Shown here: piece after piece, positions 1 through 5,907 of the stretch
How the letters are laid out: each line of letters starts with the position of its first letter
How positions within the stretch are numbered: position 1 is the first letter of the stretch
NCBI GenBank assembly: GCA_002292375.1
Contig: DBBV01000005.1
Coordinates: 1 to 51,750 of the forward strand
Reading direction: 5' to 3'
Length of the DNA: 51,750 bases
Origin: Methylococcaceae bacterium UBA975
Lineage (GTDB): Bacteria > Pseudomonadota > Gammaproteobacteria > Methylococcales > Cycloclasticaceae
Translations under genes and position numbers: made by a program
The notes under the pieces: generated by a model
The model's database searches: none
Told to the model about the DNA's origin: nothing
Seen by the model: the letters and a program-made list of their open reading frames with translations, nothing else

Positions 1-416
1 GACGGAATGTCCCCAGAACCCCATGACGTGATTCCAAAAAACCAAATGGGTAGTTCATCTAGAGCCGTCGGAGGAACTATTTCTAGCGCAGCGCTGTGTG
101 ATAATTCAATGTATGACTTAACTTCATCCGACACATCTTCTTCAAACCAATTATCATCAGTAGCCTCTTCGACTGAATTCTCGGTTGGCTGAACCTTAGT
201 AATCGATATCGTTATATCTATTTTTTGTTGTTCAATACAAGTAGATATTAATTCTTTAAGGTGATTGCTATTTGTTATCCAGTGAATTTCTACGTCATTC
301 CCTTCTTTCTTTTGAGAATATGCAAAAATAAATAACTTATATAGATCAAGCTCTAGTCTCTTTAGGTCTGTACCTGCGTCCACAAATGACGCAAGTACAA
401 TTACTTTATTTTGCAT
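1..416 (-). CDS. Hypothetical protein, 3' end beyond the window
   Basis: An open frame on the minus strand starts at ATG 416-414 and stays open through base 1, giving at least 138 residues with the C-terminus outside the window. It begins MQNKVIVLASFVDAGTDLKR. The composition is mixed, with a hydrophobic first strand, then charged stretches and an acidic segment (about residues 75-100), followed by an aromatic patch (IWFFGITSWG). I recognise no family. It lies 97 bases downstream of the ankyrin-type gene in the same orientation, so the two may be co-transcribed. Upstream, AACAGG is only a weak ribosome-binding site. Confidence rests on the long open frame, plausible composition and gene order; no function is proposed. 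Confidence 0.6.
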   Translation of the reverse strand, partial: MQNKVIVLASFVDAGTDLKRLELDLYKLFIFAYSQKKEGNDVEIHWITNSNHLKELISTCIEQQKIDITISITKVQPTENSVEEATDDNWFEEDVSDEVKSYIELSHSAALEIVPPTALDELPIWFFGITSWGSGDIP

Positions 417-513
417 GCTTGAAGACCTGTTCAATCATATTCCATTACCTTAATTTATTATTTCCAATACATGTATACAAAAAGCAAAGCCAGCGCTCCA
501 TTTGAATTTCTTG

Positions 514-1140
514 TTATGGCTTATTATTCCAGTTTTTAATCAATTCAGCGATTTCAGAATAACCAGACTTCTCTGCAAAATCCACTGCAAGCAAACCATC
601 ATCACTTAACGTATCAGTACTAGCCCCTTTCAGAAGAAGCCCCTTCACAGCTTTGATGTCTCCCCGATTAATAGCGTTGATAAGATTGCTGCTTGCCTTT
701 TTAGCACGGCGGATTTTAGCCTCATTTTCTCTCTGGGCTTCACGATCTTGAATCGCTTTGACTCTTGCATTTCTCAACTCTTTAAATCTCTGTAATTCAG
801 CAAACGACTTTGCACCGCCTGCGAAATAATTGCAGCTATTAGTGTTAGCAAGTACCCAGTCAAATAGTGTGTGATCTGAGTCGTCTACAATCTCCAGCAT
901 TTGTGGAAGCAACGTCACACTCCCCAGACCGCCAACAGTTTGTTCATACAAAGCCAAAGATTTTATAAAACTTGATTGGTCATCAGTAGACAAGCATACA
1001 ACTTGGGTGAAAAAAACTTCTCTTAACGTATATGTATTTTTAGCGACACTTCCGTGGTCAAAGGCACCGTCAATATTTTCTACGCCCTGCGGCTCTCCAT
1101 TCGCGTTAATAAGCGCAATAAGTAAGTCTTGTGCTTTCAT
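514..1140 (-). CDS. Ankyrin-repeat-ended coiled-coil protein, function unknown
   Basis: This 208-residue protein has three parts. Residues 1-110 are a domain I do not recognise. Residues 115-150 are a highly charged helical, probably coiled-coil stretch rich in R, E and K. The C-terminus (about 150-200) reads like an ankyrin unit, with NAINRGDIKAVKGLLLKGA followed by DGLLAVDFAEKSGYSEIAELI. Ankyrin units usually mediate protein-protein contact. There is no signal peptide or membrane segment, so it is probably cytoplasmic. AGGAG nine bases before the ATG supports the start. It sits in the mobile region beside another unknown gene in the same direction, so it is probably cargo of the element; a defence or effector role would be speculation. 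Confidence 0.75.
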   Translation of the reverse strand: MKAQDLLIALINANGEPQGVENIDGAFDHGSVAKNTYTLREVFFTQVVCLSTDDQSSFIKSLALYEQTVGGLGSVTLLPQMLEIVDDSDHTLFDWVLANTNSCNYFAGGAKSFAELQRFKELRNARVKAIQDREAQRENEAKIRRAKKASSNLINAINRGDIKAVKGLLLKGASTDTLSDDGLLAVDFAEKSGYSEIAELIKNWNNKP

Positions 1141-1203
1141 ATAATTCGACTCCTATGCTTTACCTAACACCTTTTAATTACACTCTTCCTTTATCGACCA
1201 ACT

Positions 1204-1458
1204 TCATAAATTCAGTCCTCTTTGTGCCGGCAACCATCTATCAACAACCAGTTGAATACGCCCAATACCGAGGTTTTTAACCCACCTAGCACTAGCGTCA
1301 ATAGTCGCCCATGTCTTTATTGCTCCTTTAAGCGTGGTAACGGTTGTCGCACCGCCTTGAGTAACTATATCAACGTGTATGGTTGCACCATCGGCTACCA
1401 TCATTACTTTTTTAACAGCACCAGCCTCGACTAAGGCTCTTATTGTTTTTTCATTCAT
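1204..1458 (-). CDS. ParC-like partition-associated small protein
   Basis: An 84-residue protein starts at ATG 1458, which overlaps the stop of the upstream ribbon-helix-helix gene by eight bases; a longer frame to 1509 exists, but the overlap start is more natural. The opening MNEKTIRALVEAGAVKKV and the segment IKTWATIDASARWVKNLGIG match my memory of small plasmid proteins annotated as ParC-family partition-associated proteins. These are typically found beside a small DNA-binding protein. I cannot confirm the family without a search. The pairing suggests a plasmid-type stability or partition module. No ParA-like ATPase is seen here, which is odd if partition is its job. A toxin-antitoxin role is an alternative. 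Confidence 0.65.
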   Translation of the reverse strand: MNEKTIRALVEAGAVKKVMMVADGATIHVDIVTQGGATTVTTLKGAIKTWATIDASARWVKNLGIGRIQLVVDRWLPAQRGLNL

Positions 1459-1639
1459 CGTCTTTAAACAACCCGTGTTGCTCGTGAACGGTGATGTTTT
1501 CCTTGGCACAGTGCTGGCGGATTAGCAGTTCGATCATATTGGCTACACTGCGGTGATCACGATTAGCGGCCTCTTTAATAGCTTCTTTTATGGCGGGGTC
1601 AACGCGTAGGTTGAGTGTGGTTGTTTTTTTTGGCGGCAT
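1451..1639 (-). CDS. Ribbon-helix-helix (Arc/CopG-like) DNA-binding protein
   Basis: This 62-residue protein begins MPPKKTTTLNLRVDPAIKEA. The pattern TTTLNLRVDPAIKEAIKEAA, then DHRSVANMIELLIRQHC, is the beta-strand plus two helices of the ribbon-helix-helix fold, where the strand TLNLRV would contact DNA as a dimer. Such proteins act as autoregulators, antitoxins or partition-site binders. It is the first gene of a two-gene unit and overlaps the ParC-like gene by eight bases, implying translational coupling. The promoter should lie in the AT-rich gap 1640-1740, shared with the divergent hydrolase gene. The role as autorepressor is inference. Confidence 0.75.
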   Translation of the reverse strand: MPPKKTTTLNLRVDPAIKEAIKEAANRDHRSVANMIELLIRQHCAKENITVHEQHGLFKDDE

Positions 1640-1740
1640 ATTAATATTCTATATTACGTTGCCATACAATGTAACGCATTATTTGTTACATTAAAACTTT
1701 ATGTCGCTTAAAAGTGAAGATCAGGGATAGAATTAGGTAC

Positions 1741-2295
1741 ATGGAAAATACTGTTTATTATTTACCCGGCAGGAACGGGAAAATCGCCACGGGGCTTGGC
1801 GAAGGCATTACTGAACGAGGTTTCAATCTTAAAGGACGAGAAACGCCTGAATCATTTAAAGGATTAGAGTTTCAAGGCCAACTTGATTTGATCGCATCAG
1901 ATCTAAAAGCAGGTTTTTGGACGGAAGACTCTAAAATCGTTGCGGTATCTTATGGTGCCTATTTGTTGATGCATACACTATCAGGGTTAGATGTATACCC
2001 TGGCAGCATATTGCTTCTATCGCCTGTGCTTGGTGCCGTATCAAACCCAGGAACATTGCGCTATTACAGCCCGCCAAGACCCAATAAGCTAATGGAAATG
2101 ATAGATGCAAATTCATTCCCTAAACCAAACCATATTGAAATGCATGTGGGTGAAAAGGACTGGCAATGCCCACCTGATCGAGTTGTACGGTGCGCAAACG
2201 CTGTAGGGGGTGTCTGCACGGTTGTACCAGGTAAGGGGCATGACCTTGGAAAAGATTATGTTTCACCTGTTTTACAAAAGTGGTTATTGACATAA
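1741..2295 (+). CDS. Alpha/beta-hydrolase-like protein
   Basis: A 184-residue protein from ATG 1741; an upstream GTG at 1714 is in frame, but it has no ribosome-binding site, whereas AGG lies just before this ATG. The candidate catalytic triad is Ser70 in AVSYGA (nucleophile elbow), Asp140 in GEKDWQCP and His167 in GKGHDLG, in the right order for a small serine hydrolase. At 184 residues it is shorter than typical members and resembles the RBBP9/YdeN-like or YqiA-like small esterases, without a signal peptide. The substrate is unknown. It is followed within 18 bases by a small gene with a good ribosome-binding site, so the two form a unit. It lies on the mobile element as cargo. Confidence 0.65.
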   Translation: MENTVYYLPGRNGKIATGLGEGITERGFNLKGRETPESFKGLEFQGQLDLIASDLKAGFWTEDSKIVAVSYGAYLLMHTLSGLDVYPGSILLLSPVLGAVSNPGTLRYYSPPRPNKLMEMIDANSFPKPNHIEMHVGEKDWQCPPDRVVRCANAVGGVCTVVPGKGHDLGKDYVSPVLQKWLLT

Positions 2296-2312
2296 ACAAA
2301 GGAGCGTTATTA

Positions 2313-2501
2313 ATGAATATAAGTGCTGAATTACAAGGTTGGTTAGATACTAGAGAAAACCTCTTAAGGTTTAAAAAGAAACTTTACGATGAAGGTGGTC
2401 ATGTCATGCTTAGAACCTCAGCGTACATCCCAGAAGAATTAGATGAACCTTTACGTTCTGAAGCAATGGCATATTTTAAATCTAAGCAAATGACAAGCTA
2501 G
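2313..2501 (+). CDS. Small hypothetical protein, 62 aa
   Basis: Translation from ATG 2313 is supported by GGAG eight bases upstream; a longer in-frame start at 2280 would overlap the hydrolase gene and is less likely. The 62-residue product starts MNISAELQGWLDTRENLLRF, is soluble and charged, and has no membrane segment. I do not recognise it. It directly follows the hydrolase and probably shares its transcript. Confidence 0.6.
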   Translation: MNISAELQGWLDTRENLLRFKKKLYDEGGHVMLRTSAYIPEELDEPLRSEAMAYFKSKQMTS

Positions 2502-2546
2502 CAGTATAAAGTCCTTATTCATTTAACTATTTAGGGATAAAGCCAC

Positions 2547-2681
2547 TCAGGCCTTAAACGCTTGATATAAAGCTTGTCGAACTTTTACTTGAGCAGTCTT
2601 GAAGTTTTTATTCTTAACCCCCGTTGCTTCATCCACATAGAGTGCTCGATTAATTTCAATCATCAAAGAACGAACACTAAA
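2547..2681 (-). pseudogene. Remnant of N-formylglutamate amidohydrolase C-terminus
   Basis: On the minus strand a 44-codon stretch ends at TGA 2549-2547 and reads RSLMIEINRALYVDEATG, then an FKTAQVKVRQAL segment. This matches my memory of the conserved C-terminal block of N-formylglutamate amidohydrolases (SLMIEINR-LYMDE). The frame is closed by stop codons just upstream of 2681 and no N-terminal part is visible, so this is a decayed gene fragment rather than a gene. It fills most of the 371-base gap between the two flanking rightward genes and records an earlier insertion or deletion in this region. Confidence 0.55.
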
Positions 2682-2872
2682 TCACTAAAACTCCGCATAC
2701 AACACATCAATTTCACATACTAAGAATTGCGGGTTTATTAGTACCTTATATGAATACATGTACTAGACATTTAAGAGCCCTTCTCCCATCTAAAGTGGTT
2801 GTTTAAAGTGCGCGATCATTCAAATCACAGGAGAAAACCTAACCTTTATCAATACAACCTACGGAGATACCC

Positions 2873-3313
2873 ATGGATAAACCACAAGTCAGTTCGACAA
2901 AGACTAATGAACAAAACACAACTTCCCTTAATCGCACGCACGTTTTAAAGACATCATCATGTAAGGCCTTATCCGGCAACGGTGAGCTAGGCTATGAGCT
3001 CAGTTTAGATAATAAAAAGGCATTTCATATCCGTATCACATCAAATAGCGGTGGTGGTTTTTTCAGCGATGAATCAATATCTCTGGCAGAAATCGAGCGA
3101 ATTCTATTTTCACAAAATGACCCCTCTCGCCTTACCTCCGTTGCACTTCAATCTCTCTTCAAGGGCAAGTCAGTCAACACGCCAGCATTTCTGATGGCTG
3201 TCCTGCGAGAACTGGGCTTCGTAAAACCCATCGGTGAGCTAAAACGATTCCACCAACTTATTGACGCAAAGTCATTCAAGGCAACCATTAAGAAGTTACA
3301 TAAACTGTCTTAG
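2873..3313 (+). CDS. Hypothetical protein, 146 aa
   Basis: This 146-residue protein begins MDKPQVSSTKTNEQ; CGGAG seven bases before the ATG supports the start. The first 30 residues are polar and probably disordered. The middle (GYELSLDNKKAFHIRITSNSG) looks like beta strands, and the C-terminal half is helical (FLMAVLRELGF, FHQLIDAKSFKATIKKL) and basic. No membrane segment or known motif is seen. It lies ahead of a chain of tiny genes on the mobile element. Small proteins of this type are common in plasmid and phage accessory regions, but I do not assign a role. Confidence 0.6.
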   Translation: MDKPQVSSTKTNEQNTTSLNRTHVLKTSSCKALSGNGELGYELSLDNKKAFHIRITSNSGGGFFSDESISLAEIERILFSQNDPSRLTSVALQSLFKGKSVNTPAFLMAVLRELGFVKPIGELKRFHQLIDAKSFKATIKKLHKLS

Positions 3314-3583
3314 CCATACATTCACCGTAACAACATTCCCCTCCACCGTACTGTCTAACGGTGCTTTCTATCGCTCTCGTTTAAAACAGTACACAGGTAC
3401 TTTAAGTCTTAGGGTCCACTAAGCCATAAACCTCCGTAGCCCTTACATTTAAAGGCTTCCAAGAAAACCTCAGAACTACCCATACAGGTCAACCGACCTT
3501 TTACCGACCCAGCACCGATTGACTACTTAAGAACTAACACTTCTCCCTCACCCCTTTAACTACAAGGCAAATCAGGAGATAGC

Positions 3584-3757
3584 ATGATTCTAATGGTTCT
3601 ATTCGGCCTCATCATTACCGGCCTTTCTTTCAGGTACTTACCCGTTTTCGCGGTAGGGCTTGTCGGCCTATTTCTTTATATCTATCCATTGCAAACCATA
3701 GCCGCACTCGCTGCTGTTTACATCTTATATCAATTAATAAAGGACAAATTACCATGA
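3584..3757 (+). CDS. Small membrane protein, 57 aa
   Basis: ATG 3584 follows CAGGAG with a five-base gap, an excellent ribosome-binding site. The 57-residue product starts MILMVLFGLIITGLSFRYLP and has two hydrophobic helices, about 1-15 and 20-52, ending in a charged tail. It would sit in the inner membrane. Its stop overlaps the next start as ATGA (3754-3757), so it is translationally coupled to the next small gene. It is the first of three coupled micro-genes. A holin-like or small regulatory role is possible but unsupported. Confidence 0.6.
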   Translation: MILMVLFGLIITGLSFRYLPVFAVGLVGLFLYIYPLQTIAALAAVYILYQLIKDKLP

Positions 3758-3918
3758 ACTATACAAACGACTTCTACAGCCAGAATACGTATAACAACCA
3801 CATTAACTATGACCATATATCGCAACAACAAAACCTCATTGAAGCCATGGATCACCTTGTCATCGAACCTTCAAGCGAGCCTCTAGACATTCCTGACTCA
3901 GATGATTTATTGCTATGA
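3754..3918 (+). CDS. Small hypothetical protein, 54 aa
   Basis: This 54-residue reading frame starts at the ATGA overlap with the preceding membrane-protein gene and ends at another ATGA overlap (3915-3918) with the next gene. It begins MNYTNDFYSQNTYNNHINYD and is rich in N, Y and D, with an acidic C-terminus (IPDSDDLLL). It is predicted soluble, with no family recognised. Support comes mainly from the two perfect four-base overlaps, which are unlikely by chance. Confidence 0.55.
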   Translation: MNYTNDFYSQNTYNNHINYDHISQQQNLIEAMDHLVIEPSSEPLDIPDSDDLLL

Positions 3919-4121
3919 GCCGCACGCTTGCAGAAGTAGCTGCTTACATCGATGAACACTCCAACGCACTCCCCACACAGTCACCTCAGGAGCAGTACGA
4001 GCATTTCGAGATGCTGGCCATCGCTGTGCTGGATTCTGAATTTGATAATTACCCCGAGGACGTCCTGCAGGAATTTCTGATGGATTACCTCGCCACTAAA
4101 CGCAAGCAATTGGGCTTGTAA
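3915..4121 (+). CDS. Small acidic helical protein, 68 aa
   Basis: A 68-residue protein begins MSRTLAEVAAYIDEHSNALP and starts at the ATGA overlap with the preceding micro-gene. It is acidic and mostly helical (EQYEHFEMLAIAVLDSEF, EDVLQEFLMDYLATKR), without a membrane segment. It closes the three-gene chain and is followed by the repeat-rich non-coding region. The function is unknown; small acidic proteins like this often bind other proteins, but that is only a general inference. Confidence 0.6.
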   Translation: MSRTLAEVAAYIDEHSNALPTQSPQEQYEHFEMLAIAVLDSEFDNYPEDVLQEFLMDYLATKRKQLGL

Positions 4122-4220
4122 GAATCCCCTGCCCCGCACTTGTCTTGCCATAACGGTGGATGAGTGTGGGGTGGCAGTTTATTTTTTTTTGGGAATAATT
4201 CACGCACACACCTGACGACC

Positions 4221-4297
4221 CGACGCAATTGACGCGAGGAGAAACTGCTGGGATCCCTTGGGCTACATGGGGTGGCGACGAGGCGTCAATTGCGTCG
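4221..4297. repeat. 15-base perfect inverted repeat
   Basis: CGACGCAATTGACGC at 4221-4235 and its exact complement GCGTCAATTGCGTCG at 4283-4297 are separated by 47 bases. The right arm extends into a longer element (4261-4297), whose complement closely matches 4858-4895. Likely protein-binding sites for the element's initiator or a regulator; this role is inferred. Confidence 0.75.
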
Positions 4298-4526
4298 ATT
4301 GTATTGGGGAGCTCTTTTGTTTTCTCTGGGCCACCTCTGAGAGCACTCTAGGTTTCCCGCTGTGGCCATTTGAGGCATTCCGGCAGGGCCCACCTGTGGC
4401 ATCAAAGGGGTAATCATGGGGTTCCTTGAATGATTTCATTGATTACATATCAATGAAACTTATTCATCCCCAAGGGTCTGTGTATTATCATCATTTGCTA
4501 CTTTTGCATTCCTTAGGGAGCCCTTA

Positions 4527-4658
4527 GTGTTTGACCTTTTTGTTAGCATCTACGGCTTGCTTGCCTTTGGGGCTTCCTTGTTATTCTTTCTTATCCCTTA
4601 TGGTTTATTTAGTTGTATTTATATGTTTTTAGCTATTAGCTGTTTTCTTTTTTTTTAA
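4527..4658 (+). CDS. Possible tiny hydrophobic protein, 43 aa
   Basis: A GTG-started frame of 43 residues is preceded by GGGAG at a normal distance. The product is almost wholly hydrophobic (VFDLFVSIYGLLAFGASLLF and onward), like a single or hairpin membrane peptide of type I toxins or holins. The region is T-rich, which alone yields hydrophobic codons, so this may be chance. I give it low confidence and no function. Confidence 0.25.
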   Translation: MFDLFVSIYGLLAFGASLLFFLIPYGLFSCIYMFLAISCFLFF

Positions 4659-4857
4659 AATTAATTAGTAATAAATGGATCTATATATATAAATGATATG
4701 CAAAATATTTAACTAATATTGAAGAGTAAGGAATAAAGGCACTAATCAATAGTATCGAAAGTAACTACTGCAATAGTGCTCGCCATTGAAAAAGCGGTTG
4801 TGATTACACCCTACGGAATCGCCCCAGAAAAAATAAATAAAAACTTAAGAAAACACC

Positions 4858-4994
4858 CGTCGCAATCGACGCCTTGTCGCCATCCCATGCAGGCCAAGGT
4901 CACCCGTAAATTTCCCACTTGACGCCCATCGTCGCCACCCAAATCACTCGACGCTCTAACCACCTTGTTTTACATAGTCGGCGTCAACTCGTCG
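4858..4994. repeat. Repeat cluster with TTGACGCC-type core
   Basis: The unit at 4858-4895 (CGTCGCAATCGACGCC then TTGTCGCCATCCCATGC) is the inverted counterpart of 4261-4297. A second direct unit at 4917-4940 (ACTTGACGCCCATCGTCGCC) and an inverted unit at 4980-4994 (GGCGTCAACTCGTCG) follow, with a partial ACTCGACGCTC at 4947. The cluster ends about 90 bases before the next gene and could bind that gene's product. Confidence 0.65.
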
Positions 4995-5084
4995 ATTATG
5001 ACGGATGGGGCTGATGCTTTTGGTGCTTTTATTTCATTCATATCGTGAGAAGATGTTATTAATTTAATGCTTAAGGAATTTGCT

Positions 5085-5720
5085 ATGTCTAGAGAATTGC
5101 CAGAATCGCTCGGTGTTGATGAAGCGGTGGCGTTGATGATGAATATAGGGCATTGCAGTAGCTCACATTCAATTTACGATGAACTGGGTGAAATGCTACA
5201 TGATGCCAAATTGAGTGTTCATGAATACAAAGCTAAGGGTGTTGAGTCTTTGCAAGAACTGGCGTTTCTTGAACGCGTGGTAGATATTGCAAAAGATAGA
5301 TGCAATCAGGCTCAAGGGATAAAAGATTGCTTGTATGACATGGGAGCGCTTGCTACATCAGGCGAAAAAAGCCCTCTTAAAGTTTCATCAAAATCAACAG
5401 CAAATATACGTTTCACAACACAAAGTATCGTAGAGTTTGCCCAATCATACTTTGGGATAACGGTAGAGACTCAACCTCTTCCACCGAAATCCAAAAGAGC
5501 TTACAAAAGCGTATTGTTAGATATTTTGGATACTGCTGTAGATGAACAGTGGGAAGATGGCAACCCCGAAAGGCACCCAACAAATGAATCTCTCAGATTA
5601 TGGATTAAATCTAAATACCCAAATATTCACATATCTGAACAGGTATTTAGTGGCTTTTGCAAAATAATTCGTCCCGATCAGCACAGACCCGCTACAGAAA
5701 AAAAGGCTATTTTTAAATAA
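5085..5720 (+). CDS. Hypothetical protein next to the putative origin, 211 aa
   Basis: I choose ATG 5085, which has AAGGA seven bases upstream, over the in-frame ATG 5067. The 211-residue protein begins MSRELPESLGVDEAVALMMN. Residues about 1-100 are helical (EYKAKGVESLQELAFLERVV), and the C-terminal part (about 120-211) contains YKSVLLDILDTAVDEQWEDG and SLRLWIKSKYPNIHISEQVF, resembling a small helical DNA-binding domain. No known motif is certain. Its place between the repeat cluster and the ATPase gene suggests a role in replication or its control, such as binding the repeats. That is inference from position only. Confidence 0.65.
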   Translation: MSRELPESLGVDEAVALMMNIGHCSSSHSIYDELGEMLHDAKLSVHEYKAKGVESLQELAFLERVVDIAKDRCNQAQGIKDCLYDMGALATSGEKSPLKVSSKSTANIRFTTQSIVEFAQSYFGITVETQPLPPKSKRAYKSVLLDILDTAVDEQWEDGNPERHPTNESLRLWIKSKYPNIHISEQVFSGFCKIIRPDQHRPATEKKAIFK

Positions 5721-5850
5721 GCATTCCATACAGCCTAAAATTATTTCTAAACAAATTTCTCCTACAACACCAATTTTTATAGGGGGTGACCCTCTTTAGG
5801 TGACCCCGGATGATCTTATAAGCATTACTCCTAATCCTCATAATCCAATC

Positions 5851-5887
5851 ATGAGTTGAAAGCCCTCAAGCCTACAACTCATTTTTA
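5851..5887 (+). terminator. Hairpin with T-run ahead of the ATPase gene
   Basis: ATGAGTTG (5851-5858) pairs with CAACTCAT (5875-5882) across a 16-base loop and is followed by five T residues. It ends about 12 bases before the ribosome-binding site of the ATPase gene. It could terminate the preceding transcript or act as an attenuator. The stem is only eight base pairs with three G-C pairs, so strength is modest. Confidence 0.35.
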
Positions 5888-5907
5888 AAAAAAATTGGAG
5901 ATTAAAT

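Larger units (their letters stand above)
4122..5084. other. Non-coding region, candidate replication origin
   Basis: About 960 bases with no convincing long gene. GC-rich repeats containing TTGACGCC or its complement lie at 4221-4235, 4283-4297, 4858-4895, 4917-4940 and 4980-4994. Between the outer groups, about 4600-4740 is very A+T rich, including ATCTATATATATAAATG. Repeats plus an AT-rich stretch directly upstream of replication-type genes are the usual layout of an iteron or satellite-type origin. This is inferred from layout; no initiator family has been proven. A short hydrophobic reading frame (4527-4658) lies inside. Confidence 0.5.

Noticed and set aside
7..192. Open frame on the plus strand at the left edge
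   Set aside because: It lies opposite the open minus-strand gene that runs from 416 to the edge and has low-complexity Ser/Thr composition, so it is a shadow.
4200..5000. CRISPR array
   Set aside because: The repeats are few, irregularly spaced, occur in both orientations and have no uniform spacers or cas genes.
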